NCBI GenBank assembly: GCA_036404435.1
Contig: DASWZN010000032.1
Location: forward strand, 1-64,000
Source of the DNA: DASWZN01 sp036404435
Lineage (GTDB): Bacteria; Acidobacteriota; Terriglobia; Bryobacterales; Bryobacteraceae
Direction of reading: 5' to 3'
DNA: 64,000 bases
A program made the position numbers and the translations under genes. Under the pieces are notes generated by a model. That model was not told the origin of the DNA and made no database searches. It worked only from the letters and a program-made list of their open reading frames with translations. Shown one piece after another: positions 8,002 through 19,511 of the stretch. Numbering within the stretch: position 1 is the first letter of the stretch; each line of letters begins with the position of its first letter.

Positions 8002-9302
8002 AGAGGCGGCTCGATAGGCAGCGCCAGCGGCGGATCGAGCAGGAAGTCGAGCTGCGCCATTTCTTGAACCGCCTCGCGCACGGCCTGCTCAGTGGTGGGC
8101 TCGAGCGTGATGACGAACGGAAGGTCGTCTTTGCCGGCGTAGGGCAGTTGCAGGACCGCTTCCAGGCTGATGTGCTTCTGCGCCAGGATGCCGGCCAGCG
8201 CGGCGATGATGCCGGGCCGGTCCGCCACGCGGAAGCGGAGATAATACGGGCGCTTCTGAAGGGTGACCGGGATGGGATTGTACTCGCCCAGACGCTGGTG
8301 CGCGAAGGGCGACACGCGCTCCGGGCTGCCGCGGCGGATCTCGCGCGCCACGCGCATCAGATCGCTGACCACGGCCACTCCGGTGGGCCGCGGCCCCGCT
8401 CCCTTGCCGTAGTAGAACGTGTCCTCTCCGTACAGGCCTTTCACCCAGACCGCGTTGTAGGACCCGCGCACGCCGGCCAGAATCGTCGTACACGGAATCA
8501 ACGCGGGCCGCACCGAAAGGATGAGGCCCTCGGGAGTCTGCCGCGCGGCGCACAGCAGCCGGATGGTGTGATCCAGGCGCTGCGCGTACTGGAAATCGAT
8601 GGGCCGGATGCGGCGGATGCCCTCCGTGAAGATGTCCGACGGGGTGATCTTTTCGCCGAAGGCCAGGGCGGAGAGGATGGCCAGCTTCGAGCGGGCGTCG
8701 AATCCGTCGATATCGTTGACCGGGTTCGCCTCGGCATAGCCCAGCCGCTGCGCCTCCGCCAGCACCGCCTCGAGCGTACCGCCGTGCTTCTCCATCTCCG
8801 TCAGGATGTAATTGCAGGTGCCGTTGAGAATGCCCAGGAGCGCCACCACACGGTCGCCCGAGATTCCCTCGCGCAGCACGGCGTGAATCGGAATGCCCCC
8901 GGCGACGCTGGCCTCCATCGCCAGGTTCGTCCCCGCGGCGATGGCGCGCTCCCACAGCTCCGCGCCGCACAGCGCCATGAGCTCCTTGTTCGCGGTAACG
9001 ACGGACTTCTTGTTGGCGATGGCCGTGGTGATGATCTCCGCGGCGACCGTGGTCCCCCCGACCAGCTCCGTGACGATATTGACTTCTGGATGAGCCACCA
9101 GCTCGCGCCAGTTATCCGTCTTGATGACGGGTCCGAGCGCTTCGGGAATCTGCTTGCTCGCGATCGCCAGGTCGCACACCGCTCTGACCCGCAGCTCGAA
9201 GCCGAGCTTGAGACCGATCTGTTCGGCGTTCTCGGCGAGGATGGTCATCGTGCCGGTGCCGATGTTGCCGAGGCCGACAATACCCACGTTAATCCGTTGC
9301 AT
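7998..9302 (-). CDS. hom: Homoserine dehydrogenase
   Basis: 434 aa. It reduces aspartate semialdehyde to homoserine with NAD(P)H, the branch point to threonine, methionine and isoleucine. NAD-binding motif GIVGLGNIGTG at the start; catalytic region VNDIDGFDARSKLAILSALAFG; C-terminal ACT domain (VADRPGIIAALAGILAQKHISL), which usually gives feedback control by threonine. The ATG at 9302 (MQRINVG) is preferred; ATG 9311 adds MTL. The frame stays open to 9458, but that part crosses a palindromic repeat and is not protein-like. Confidence 0.93.
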   Translation of the reverse strand: MQRINVGIVGLGNIGTGTMTILAENAEQIGLKLGFELRVRAVCDLAIASKQIPEALGPVIKTDNWRELVAHPEVNIVTELVGGTTVAAEIITTAIANKKSVVTANKELMALCGAELWERAIAAGTNLAMEASVAGGIPIHAVLREGISGDRVVALLGILNGTCNYILTEMEKHGGTLEAVLAEAQRLGYAEANPVNDIDGFDARSKLAILSALAFGEKITPSDIFTEGIRRIRPIDFQYAQRLDHTIRLLCAARQTPEGLILSVRPALIPCTTILAGVRGSYNAVWVKGLYGEDTFYYGKGAGPRPTGVAVVSDLMRVAREIRRGSPERVSPFAHQRLGEYNPIPVTLQKRPYYLRFRVADRPGIIAALAGILAQKHISLEAVLQLPYAGKDDLPFVITLEPTTEQAVREAVQEMAQLDFLLDPPLALPIEPPL

Positions 9303-9377
9303 TAATGTCATGATAACCGCAGCGGCGCCGGCGGCGCACAGCGGCGCCGTGTTCGATCCGAGCCGCGACAGCCGCTT

Positions 9378-9435
9378 GCGCACGCGCGCGGTTCGGTGCT
9401 GAGGAGGGCGATAGCACCGAACCGCGCGCGTGCGC
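9378..9435. repeat. REP-like palindrome, 23-bp perfect inverted repeat
   Basis: Arms 9378-9400 and 9413-9435 are perfect reverse complements around a 12-bp loop. The core GCGCGCGGTTCGGTGC recurs at 59590-59652. It sits between divergent hom and the flavin-binding gene, so it is not a terminator between convergent genes. Translation of such repeats gives the ARGSV peptide seen in many spurious acidobacterial ORFs. Confidence 0.8.
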
Positions 9436-9483
9436 GAGTGGGGCAACCACGGATGCACCGCGCGCCCGGCTACAGTAGACGGT

Positions 9484-10116
9484 ATGGATTCCTATGCGCC
9501 CACCGAGCGAACGCAAGTCAGACGCCTGCCCAAACGCGCCGTGTATGACAAGGCCCAGATCGATTCGATTCTGGACGCGGGCTGCGTCTGCCACGTCGGC
9601 TTCGTTGTTGACGGACAGTCTTGCGTGATTCCGACCGGGTACGCGCGCGCAGGCGATCGGATCTACATTCACGGATCGCCCGCGAGCCGGATGCTGCGCG
9701 CGCTCGAACAATGCGCGGACGTCTGCCTGACCGTGACGCTGCTGGACGGAATCGTGCTGGCGCGCTCGGCGTTCCATCACTCCATGAACTACCGCTCCGT
9801 GGTGGTGTTCGGGCGCGCGCGCCTGGTAACAGATCCCGGCGAGAAGCTGGAGGCGCTGCGGACCGTTGTGGAGCACGTTTGGCCGGGCCGCTGGGCGGAA
9901 GTCCGGCAGCCGAACGACCGCGAGCTGGCCGCGACCAGCGTGCTGGCGCTGCCCCTGGACGAGGCTTCCGCGAAGGTGCGCACCGGCCCTCCCATCGATG
10001 ACGAGGCGGATTACTCGCTGCCGGTTTGGGCGGGCGTGATCCCGGTGCGGATGAAGTTGGGCGAACCGATTGCGGATGAGCGCGTGCTGCCGGGGATCGG
10101 GCTGCCGCGCGTCTGA
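9484..10116 (+). CDS. Pyridoxamine 5'-phosphate oxidase-like FMN-binding split-barrel protein
   Basis: 210 aa from ATG 9484 (MDSYAPTERTQVRR). The sequence fits the flavin-nucleotide-binding branch of the split-barrel superfamily: ILDAGCVCHVGFVVDGQ, VIPTGYARAGDRIYIHGS and SMNYRSVVVFGRARLV are typical. A cytoplasmic flavoenzyme or flavin/haem-binding protein is likely; the substrate cannot be told. A -10-like TACAGT (9471-9476) ends only 7 nt before the ATG, suggesting a leaderless transcript. It precedes the copper ATPase by 48 bp, but there is no further sign of a functional link. Confidence 0.8.
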   Translation: MDSYAPTERTQVRRLPKRAVYDKAQIDSILDAGCVCHVGFVVDGQSCVIPTGYARAGDRIYIHGSPASRMLRALEQCADVCLTVTLLDGIVLARSAFHHSMNYRSVVVFGRARLVTDPGEKLEALRTVVEHVWPGRWAEVRQPNDRELAATSVLALPLDEASAKVRTGPPIDDEADYSLPVWAGVIPVRMKLGEPIADERVLPGIGLPRV

Positions 10117-10164
10117 GCCCACGCGATTGCAACTTCGGCCGCGCGGTGCGAATCATCGTTGTAT

Positions 10165-12405
10165 ATGCCCATCGTGCAACTCGGCGGGAAGCCGCCCGAG
10201 ACGGTCGAGGATCCGGTCTGCCACATGCGGGTCGATCCTAAGACGGTCCGCTTCAAGGACCAACACCAGGGCAAGACCTACTACTTCTGTTGCCAAGGCT
10301 GCCGCGACAGATTCCGGGCCGACCCAGGGAAGTACTTCGGCGCGGCGCCCGCGCCCGCGAAGCCCGGCGTCCCTTACACCTGTCCGATGCATCCTGAGGT
10401 GCGCCAGATGGGGCCGGGCGCGTGCCCGAAGTGCGGAATGGCGCTCGAGCCCGTGGAGGTTACGGCGAGCGAGGAGCCGAATCCGGAACTCGCCGACATG
10501 AGCCGGCGGTTTTGGATCAGCCTGGCGCTCACGGTCCCGGTGCTCGCGCTTTCGATGGCGGGCTCGATGTTCTCCGGCCGGGCTGTAACGTGGGTGCAGC
10601 TTGTCCTGACCACGCCGGTGGTGATCTGGGGCGGGCGCAGGTTTTTCGAACGCGGCTGGGCGTCGATCGTGAGCCGCAGCCCGAATATGTTCACGCTGAT
10701 CGCCATCGGCACGGGCACAGCCTATGCCTATAGCGCCGTGGCGGCGTTCGTTCCGGGCGCGTTCGTGTACTTCGAAACCGCCGCGGCGATCACCGTGCTG
10801 GTGCTGCTCGGCCAGGTTCTGGAGCTGAGGGCGCGCGGGCGGACCTCGAGCGCCATTCGCGCCCTGCTCAGCCTGGCGCCTCCGATGGCGCGGCTGGTGC
10901 GGGAGGACGGCGCGGAGGAAGACGTCCCGCTCGAGCGCGTGCATCCGCGCGACCGGCTGCGCGTGCGGCCCGGAGAGAAGGTCCCGGTGGACGGCGTGGT
11001 GACGGAAGGCGCGAGCGCGGTCGACGAGTCGATGCTCACCGGCGAGCCGCTCCCGATGGAGAAGGTCGCGGGCGACCGCGTGACCGGGGGCACCGTCAAC
11101 GGCACCGGCAGTTTCCTGATGCGCGCCGAGCGCGTGGGCAGCGAAACCCTGCTGGCGCAGATCGTCCACATGGTGAGCGAGGCGCAGCGGAGCCGCGCGC
11201 CCATACAGCGCGTGGCCGACAAGGTGGCGTCGTACTTCGTGCCGGCGGTCGTGCTCGCGGCCGTGGTGACGTTCGCGGCGTGGGCGCTGATCGGCCCCCA
11301 GCCGAGGCTGGTGCACGCGCTGGTGAACGCGGTCGCGGTTCTCATCATCGCGTGTCCGTGCGCGCTGGGCCTGGCGACGCCGATGGCGGTGATGGTGGGC
11401 GCGGGGCGCGGCGCGGTGGCAGGCGTCCTCATCAAGAACGCCGAAGCGCTCGAGGTGCTGGAGAAGGTGGATACGGTGGTGGTGGACAAGACCGGGACGC
11501 TGACCGAGGGCAAACCGCGCCTGGTGACGCCGCCGCCGGAAGACATTCTGCGGCTGGTTGCGAGCCTCGAGCGGGCGAGCGAGCATCCACTGGCGGCGGC
11601 CATCGTCGCGGGCGCCGCCGGGCGCGGACTGGCGCTCGCGCCGGTCGCCGAGTTCCAGTCCTTCACCGGCAAGGGCGCCGTGGGAATGGTGGACGGCCAT
11701 CGCGTGGCCGCCGGCAACGGCGCGTTGCTCGAACATCTGTCGATCGACCCGGCGGTGCTGGCCGCCCAAGCGGAAGAGTTGCGGCGCGAGGGACAGACCG
11801 TGATGTTCGTGGCCGTGGACGGCCAACTGGCCGCGCTGGCCGGCGTCGCCGACCCGATCAAACCGTCCACGCGCGAGGCCCTGCGCCTGCTGCGCCACGA
11901 CGGCGTTCGTGTGGTCATGGTGACCGGCGACAGCCGCGCAACGGCCGAGGCGGTGGCGCGCGACCTGGGCATCGCGGAGGTGCACGCCGAGGTGCCGCCG
12001 GACCGCAAGGGCGAGATCGTCAGGGAGCTGCAGGCCGCCGGGCGCGTGGTCGCCATGGCGGGCGACGGCATCAACGACGCGCCGGCGCTGGCGCTGGCGA
12101 ACGTGGGGATCGCCATGGGAACCGGTACGGACGTGGCCATCGAAAGCGCCTCCGTCACGCTCGTGCGGGGCGATCTGCGCGGCATCGTGCGGGCGCGCCG
12201 CCTGAGCCGCGCCACCATGCGGAACATTCGGCAGAACCTGTTCTTCGCGTTTCTCTACAACACGCTGGGCGTGCCCATTGCGGCGGGCGTGCTGTACCCG
12301 GTTTTCGGGCTGTTGCTGAGCCCTATCGTGGCGAGCGCCGCCATGACCTTCAGTTCCGTGTCGGTGATTGCGAACGCGTTACGGCTACGGAGGGTGGAGC
12401 TGTAG
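10165..12405 (+). CDS. copA: Copper-type P1B ATPase with N-terminal YHS and heavy-metal-binding domains
   Basis: 746 aa; ATG 10165 (MPIVQLGG) is preferred over the in-frame TTG at 10159. It exports copper or a related soft-metal ion across the inner membrane. Domains in order: YHS/TRASH-like (DPVCHMRV...FCCQGCRDRF, about 18-52), a heavy-metal-binding segment (YTCPMHPEVRQMGPGACPKCGM, split here as CPMHPE and CPKCGM, about 70-93), transmembrane helices, actuator (MLTGEP), CPC metal site (IIACPCALGLATP), phosphorylation site DKTGTLTEG, SEHPLAAAI and GDGINDAPAL. There is no classical GMxCxxC HMA domain. It is a full-length family member; silver transport is an alternative. Confidence 0.92.
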   Translation: MPIVQLGGKPPETVEDPVCHMRVDPKTVRFKDQHQGKTYYFCCQGCRDRFRADPGKYFGAAPAPAKPGVPYTCPMHPEVRQMGPGACPKCGMALEPVEVTASEEPNPELADMSRRFWISLALTVPVLALSMAGSMFSGRAVTWVQLVLTTPVVIWGGRRFFERGWASIVSRSPNMFTLIAIGTGTAYAYSAVAAFVPGAFVYFETAAAITVLVLLGQVLELRARGRTSSAIRALLSLAPPMARLVREDGAEEDVPLERVHPRDRLRVRPGEKVPVDGVVTEGASAVDESMLTGEPLPMEKVAGDRVTGGTVNGTGSFLMRAERVGSETLLAQIVHMVSEAQRSRAPIQRVADKVASYFVPAVVLAAVVTFAAWALIGPQPRLVHALVNAVAVLIIACPCALGLATPMAVMVGAGRGAVAGVLIKNAEALEVLEKVDTVVVDKTGTLTEGKPRLVTPPPEDILRLVASLERASEHPLAAAIVAGAAGRGLALAPVAEFQSFTGKGAVGMVDGHRVAAGNGALLEHLSIDPAVLAAQAEELRREGQTVMFVAVDGQLAALAGVADPIKPSTREALRLLRHDGVRVVMVTGDSRATAEAVARDLGIAEVHAEVPPDRKGEIVRELQAAGRVVAMAGDGINDAPALALANVGIAMGTGTDVAIESASVTLVRGDLRGIVRARRLSRATMRNIRQNLFFAFLYNTLGVPIAAGVLYPVFGLLLSPIVASAAMTFSSVSVIANALRLRRVEL

Positions 12406-12427
12406 GGTTTCGTGGCACCCTTCAGAG

Positions 12428-12567
12428 GTTGCTGAAGAAGTCCGGAAGGACAATTGGCCGCAGATGAACGCCGATAAACGCGGATTGAAAGCAAATGCCT
12501 TATCTGCGTTTATCGGCGTTCATCTGCGGCCGGCAATGTCTTGACCTTCCTTGGCATTTCAGCATCG
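12428..12567. repeat. Fold-back (MITE-like) repeat with 26-bp perfect core
   Basis: Arms 12456-12481 and 12506-12531 are perfect reverse complements (GGCCGCAGATGAACGCCGAT... and its complement) around 24 bp. Weaker pairing extends outward: GCTGAAG...GGAAGGxCAA on the left against CTTGACCTTCC...TTTCAGCA on the right. It lies between the convergent copA and the 12596-13411 gene, so it could also act as a terminator. The flank GAGGTTGCTGAAGAAGTCC resembles the end of the element at 26197-26336. Confidence 0.7.
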
Positions 12568-12595
12568 TGCTGCCGCGGGTTTCGGCAGGGCGCTC

Positions 12596-13411
12596 CTACA
12601 GCGGCCAGCCCCTGCGGCCCTGCTGGGTTTGTGCGGGCGCGGCCGGCGCGACGGGCATCGGCGGCATAGCGTGACTGAAATCTAGTTCGCTCTCGTCGAA
12701 GTTCAGCGGGCGGTCGAGCACCATCTCCATCGTCGTGCCTCGGGCCAGGACGGCGTCTGGCCCACGGGTGAGCAGGACGGCCATCAGACCTGCCGCGGCG
12801 CCCCCCGCGGCGCCGATTCCAAGGCCCTCGTAGGGGTGTCCCGAAACGCCTCCCGCGATGGCGCCCACCGAAGTGCCGGCGGCCGCCGTCTCCGCAACCG
12901 TGCGGACGTCGCCTGCCTTGTTGCTTCCGGCCTTGACCTTGCCCTCTGACTTGTCCAGCTCCTCGTTGACGTTTCCGTCGAGGCCGCCGATGCGCGCCCG
13001 GAAGTCGCGCGTAACCCCATTGGGCAGGGTCAGCGAGTCGAACCGCAGGTAGATCTCGCCGCGGCGGTCCTTCTGGCGCCCCGGTCGTTTGACTTCGGTC
13101 AGGGTTCCTTCGACGTAGCTGCCGGGCGGAATGACGATCCGGTTCCGAACCAGGACCGGGTAGGCCGTCTGGAGATAGATGCGGTCGCCCTCCGCCGAGT
13201 GTTTGGTGCTGACGCTGTTGATCAGGGTCAGCAGGACGTGCGTGCCGGGCGCCACCACGAGCCCGGCCGGGGCGGTTTCGGCGGCCTTCGCATCCTCCAC
13301 CTTGCGCCAGCCGGGCGCGCTCGCGCCAGCTTCCGGCGCCTGGGTCTGAGCTGCCGCCATCGAGGCCGCTCCCAAAAGGATCAAACTGAGGACTCCGCTT
13401 CCGAACCGCAT
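12596..13411 (-). CDS. Exported protein with glycine-rich membrane-like segment
   Basis: 271 aa from ATG 13411, chosen because GGAGGGGG stands just upstream; ATG 13426 would add five residues. Signal peptide MRFGSGVLSLILLGAASMAAAQ. The core (APGTHVLLTLINSVSTKHS, PGSYVEGTLTEVKRPG) resembles TrbI/VirB10-like beta domains found in exported acidobacterial proteins. A glycine-zipper-like stretch (GTSVGAIAGGVSG...GIGAAGGAAAGL) follows, near residues 187-215. An envelope location is inferred. No secretion-system genes are nearby, so a conjugation role is unlikely. Confidence 0.75.
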   Translation of the reverse strand: MRFGSGVLSLILLGAASMAAAQTQAPEAGASAPGWRKVEDAKAAETAPAGLVVAPGTHVLLTLINSVSTKHSAEGDRIYLQTAYPVLVRNRIVIPPGSYVEGTLTEVKRPGRQKDRRGEIYLRFDSLTLPNGVTRDFRARIGGLDGNVNEELDKSEGKVKAGSNKAGDVRTVAETAAAGTSVGAIAGGVSGHPYEGLGIGAAGGAAAGLMAVLLTRGPDAVLARGTTMEMVLDRPLNFDESELDFSHAMPPMPVAPAAPAQTQQGRRGWPL

Positions 13412-13483
13412 AGGCCCCCTCCACATTGTAGACGCGCTGCCCTACATCCGGTTAAACGCGGCGGCGGGGAAACCAGTTGCGTC

Positions 13484-14293
13484 TTAGTCTACAGGAAGAA
13501 GTGTCCCTGGGGGGCTCAGCCGGTCGCCGTTGACCGGGTCGTCGAGAGCAATGCGGATCTCGGGGTTCGGTCCCACCCAGGCGGGCAGATCGAGGTTGAT
13601 CTGGAAGAGACCGACGCACAGCGGAATCGAGCCCACGTATGTGATCAGGCTGCTGTCCACGGCCCGGCCGTCGAGGAGCACCTGGAACTCGGCCGCGCGC
13701 GCGATCCAGTCCTGCGGCGGCGGGATCGAGAAGTCGCTGATCACCGCCGCGTTATAGGGACCGAGCCCGGTGGCGAAGAGTACGACCGGGTCACCGGCGT
13801 GTGCCGGCAATTGCTGTGTCACCAGGTTCCCATTCGCGTGGGTCGCGATGACCGTCACCGCGTCCAGGTCGAGGAAAAGCGTGGGAGCCGAATCGTGCAC
13901 GCTGAGCGTCACGGCCGGGCCGCTGTAGCCGTCGCGCACAAGCTGAACCGTGGCCGTCGTGCCGGTGAGGTCGGTAGGGATAACGAAGTTGACCTGATCC
14001 GGCGAAACGTAGGAGACAAACGCCGGTTGGGCGTTCACCAGAACCCGCACTCCCCCGATTGTGCCGGTGGGGTCCTGGGAGCCGGGCAGTCCGGCGAGCG
14101 TTGCGTCCGCCAGGTTCAAGCCGAAAATGGTGGCGAACGTGTTGGGAGCGAGCCATCCGGTCGCATAGCTCGCGGAGTTGACCACGCTGGCGGTGGAGTA
14201 GCAGGGTTGGTCGAGGTTGCAGGCGGCGCCGCCGGCCCCTAGCGGCAAGGCCGAAACGAGCGCCGCCAGTGCCCAGCGCGAGAGGACGGTCAT
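13484..14293 (-). CDS. Secreted TIGR03437-family protein
   Basis: 269 aa from ATG 14293. Signal peptide MTVLSRWALAALVSALPLGAGG. The mature part opens with SVVNSASYATGWLAPNTFATIF and contains VSPDQVNFVIP and VLFATGLGPYN, the hallmark of the TIGR03437 domain that is greatly expanded in Solibacter and relatives. Usually this domain sits at the C-terminus of large surface proteins; here it makes up nearly the whole mature protein. Function unknown, probably extracytoplasmic. It lies 35 bp downstream of mutY on the same strand. Confidence 0.85.
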   Translation of the reverse strand: MTVLSRWALAALVSALPLGAGGAACNLDQPCYSTASVVNSASYATGWLAPNTFATIFGLNLADATLAGLPGSQDPTGTIGGVRVLVNAQPAFVSYVSPDQVNFVIPTDLTGTTATVQLVRDGYSGPAVTLSVHDSAPTLFLDLDAVTVIATHANGNLVTQQLPAHAGDPVVLFATGLGPYNAAVISDFSIPPPQDWIARAAEFQVLLDGRAVDSSLITYVGSIPLCVGLFQINLDLPAWVGPNPEIRIALDDPVNGDRLSPPGTLLPVD

Positions 14294-14328
14294 GGGTTCT
14301 ACCAGGAATAGTGGGCCACGGGCGAGGT

Positions 14329-15345
14329 TTATCTCGCGGCTGCGGCGCGGAGCGCTTTGCGGGCCAGTGTGCTCAGGGGCAGCGCGTCGAGCCCGCTCTC
14401 GGGCACCCAGACGAAGCCGCGCGGAACCCGCATCACCTCGGCGCGGATCACGGCGGCGACATAGCGACGGTCCATTATGGTGTGGCGAACGTGCCCCAGG
14501 ATCTCGCGCCTGGCCGCCTGCGGCAACTGGTCCGTTTCCGGCAGCTCCCAGAAGCCTGCCATGGAGCCGGAATCGGGCGGCCGTTGCCACAGCAGGCAGC
14601 GGCCGCACCTGCGGACCAGGAGCAGCTCGCGCGCGATTACGACCGCTGTGGCACGGGGCGCCTTTACGGGAAGGCGGTCCGCCAGGCCGCGGCGCCGCGC
14701 CTCGCACATGGCGGCTACGGGACAGGCGGAGCAGCGCGGGCTCCGGGGCAGGCAGACCGTCGCGCCCAGCTCCATCAACGCCTGGTTGTAGTCGCCGGGG
14801 CGCTTGCGGTCCAGCAGGCGGTCGGCCAGCGCGCGCAGGCGGCCTTTGGCGGCGGCGGAGCCGACCGCCTCACGTTCCGCCAACAGGCGCGCGAGCACGC
14901 GAATCACATTCCCGTCGAGAACCGCGTGCGGCAGGCCGAAGGCAATGCTGGCGATGGCCGCGGCCGTGTAGCCGCCGACTCCGGGCAGCGCGCGGATAGC
15001 GTCGTAGTCGCGCGGAAATCCGGCGGCGGCGATGGCCTGGGCGGCGCGATGCAGGTTGCGGGCGCGCGAGTAGTAGCCCAGGCCGGCCCACGCGGCCAGG
15101 ACCTCGGCTTCCGCGGCCGCGGCCAGCGCCGGCGCATCCGGGAAGCGCTCCAGGAACCGCTCGAAGTACGGCACGGCCGCGGCTACGCGCGTCTGTTGCA
15201 GCATGATCTCCGACACCCAAATGCGGTACGGGTCGCGCGTGCGCCGCCACGGCAGATCGCGCTTGGCGGACTCGTACCAGCGCTCGATCCGCGCCCGGAA
15301 GCGCGCCAGCGCAGACTGCGTGCTGAAGGGGGTTCGCCGCGCCAC
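14329..15345 (-). CDS. mutY: A/G-specific adenine DNA glycosylase
   Basis: 338 aa, GTG start at 15345. It removes adenine mispaired with 8-oxoguanine in base excision repair. Visible: catalytic Glu in SEIMLQQTRV, helix-hairpin-helix LPGVGGYTAAAI, catalytic Asp in VLDGNVIRV, and the [4Fe-4S] pattern C-x6-C-x2-C-x5-C (CLPRSPRCSACPVAAMC). The C-terminal part (MAGFWELPETD) is the NUDIX-like 8-oxoG recognition domain. Length is normal. It is divergent from uvrA, another repair gene, with 50 bp between the starts. Confidence 0.95.
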   Translation of the reverse strand: MARRTPFSTQSALARFRARIERWYESAKRDLPWRRTRDPYRIWVSEIMLQQTRVAAAVPYFERFLERFPDAPALAAAAEAEVLAAWAGLGYYSRARNLHRAAQAIAAAGFPRDYDAIRALPGVGGYTAAAIASIAFGLPHAVLDGNVIRVLARLLAEREAVGSAAAKGRLRALADRLLDRKRPGDYNQALMELGATVCLPRSPRCSACPVAAMCEARRRGLADRLPVKAPRATAVVIARELLLVRRCGRCLLWQRPPDSGSMAGFWELPETDQLPQAARREILGHVRHTIMDRRYVAAVIRAEVMRVPRGFVWVPESGLDALPLSTLARKALRAAAAR

Positions 15346-15395
15346 GTTAAAATGAAATGATAGCGGCTCGGCGCCAGGGCGCGCTTTAGGATCCC

Positions 15396-18215
<2,820 letters not shown>

Positions 18216-18221
18216 GCGGCG

Positions 18222-18719
18222 TCACGCCGCGTCGTTGCGTATGCGCGGCATCTCACCCTCCCGGCGCACGGGTCTAGGCTCCCTGCGGGTGCCGGCGGAC
18301 TCCTGCAGAACCCTCTCCACCGTCGCCAGCAATTGCCGAGGTGAGAAGGGCTTCGCAACGAATGGGACGTCCGGGGGAAGCTCCCGCTCCGGCACGCAAC
18401 CCGAGATCAGCATGACCGGGATCGAAGGCGATAGGCGCTTGATCTCTTTCATGAGTTGCGGCCCGTGCATTCCGGGCATGACAACATCAGAGACGACAAG
18501 GTCGATGTGCGGCTGGGCCTGGAAGATTTCGAGCGCCTGCATTGACCCTGGCGCGCTCACAGTGTCGTACCCGGCGCCTTCAAGCATCCAGACTACGAGT
18601 CGCAGCACAGACGGCTCGTCGTCAACGACCAAGATCTTTCCCCTGGCCACTGGAACACCCGTCGGAGCATCGGGCGGACTCCACCACGTTTGCCCAGGAG
18701 CTCCGCTTCTCGCCCCCAT
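18222..18719 (-). CDS. Single-domain response regulator
   Basis: 165 aa from ATG 18719 (MGARSGAPG); the frame is open to 18902, but the upstream part reads through AT-rich promoter-like DNA, and a GTG nearer KILVVDDE is also possible. Receiver domain: KILVVDDE, phospho-acceptor near D78 (VVSDVVMPG), LISG and the conserved Lys in VAKPFSPRQL. There is no output domain, only a charged tail. The partner kinase is not adjacent. The 22-bp direct repeats just upstream suggest regulation by a transcription factor. Confidence 0.8.
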   Translation of the reverse strand: MGARSGAPGQTWWSPPDAPTGVPVARGKILVVDDEPSVLRLVVWMLEGAGYDTVSAPGSMQALEIFQAQPHIDLVVSDVVMPGMHGPQLMKEIKRLSPSIPVMLISGCVPERELPPDVPFVAKPFSPRQLLATVERVLQESAGTRREPRPVRREGEMPRIRNDAA

Positions 18720-18758
18720 CCGAAAGTCGTATTCTACATCTACTTGCCTCTTTTTAAA

Positions 18759-18818
18759 AGTGTAGGAGCCGAGGTTTGTGAGTACTGATACCAACATTTG
18801 TGAGTCCTGGTACCCCCA
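18759..18818 (-). promoter_or_regulatory. Promoter region with two 22-bp direct repeats
   Basis: Two tandem copies of TTTGTGAGTNCTGNTACC (plus-strand orientation) start at 18775 and 18797, exactly 22 bp apart. On the minus strand they lie just upstream of a -10-like TACACT (18764-18759), taking the place of the -35. Repeats two helical turns apart that overlap -35 are typical of sites for a dimeric activator. The wider gap 18720-19041 holds no other supportable gene, apart from a -10-like TAGAAT (19029-19034) for the plus-strand gene at 19042. Confidence 0.4.
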
Positions 18819-19041
18819 AGTATCAACAGGCAATACCCACAAAAGGGTGTGACTGCGAAGGAATCCGGGGAGACTCCGGGCTCGCGGAGCACAACGGCAC
18901 ACAGGTGTGTCCTCAGGATTCTTTCACAGTCCAGGTTGAGCTATCCGGGTCAAGAGGCCGGGTCGAAGCCCGGTCACGTAGCCGCCGCTCCAGCTCGCCG
19001 CCTCCCCCCACGGGCGCGCTGAACGAAGTAGAATCGTCCCC

Positions 19042-19509
19042 ATGGCGTCTCAATTGCTGCTGCTGCTGTTCGTTGCCAATGCGTTTGGCGTCGCTTTCTT
19101 CGTGCTCGCCCTCTACCGGCCCAACACGGCGCGGATCGTGGCCGGCGGCGGGTTCATCGCCTCCAGCCTGGTGAACGCAACGCTCGCCTTGCTCGATCCG
19201 CAGATCTACGTGAAAGGGCTCGGACCCCACGCCGTCGGACTGTACAAGGACCTGATCTACGGCGCGCTGGGCCAGGCGCCCGGCAGGCTGATCCTGGCGC
19301 TGGCGGTGTGGCAGCTGATCGTGGCTGCGACCATCCTGGTGAATGTCACGGAATATGTCCGGCTGGGTTGCGTGGCCGCGGCGCTCTTCTTGATCGGGAT
19401 CAGCCCCCTCGGAGTGGGCTGCGGGTTCCCCAGTAATCTGATCCTGGCTGGCGGGCTCGTGGCTCTGATTCGTTTGCGGTGGCCTCTCGGCGCGCGGACT
19501 AGAATATAG
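19042..19509 (+). CDS. Four-helix membrane protein, unknown function
   Basis: 155 aa. Hydrophobic segments at about 3-23, 30-50, 78-100 and 105-145 (LILALAVWQLIVAATILV and others). No catalytic motif recognised; I cannot assign a family. TAGAAT ends 7 nt before the ATG, suggesting a leaderless transcript. Its stop is 2 bp before the TPR gene, so the two are probably co-transcribed or both expressed from close promoters. Confidence 0.65.
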   Translation: MASQLLLLLFVANAFGVAFFVLALYRPNTARIVAGGGFIASSLVNATLALLDPQIYVKGLGPHAVGLYKDLIYGALGQAPGRLILALAVWQLIVAATILVNVTEYVRLGCVAAALFLIGISPLGVGCGFPSNLILAGGLVALIRLRWPLGARTRI

Positions 19510-19511
19510 GT

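Noticed and set aside
12510..13424. 304-aa ORF opposite frame of the exported protein at 12596-13411
   Set aside because: It lacks a signal peptide and has a shadow composition; the chosen frame has a clear signal sequence.
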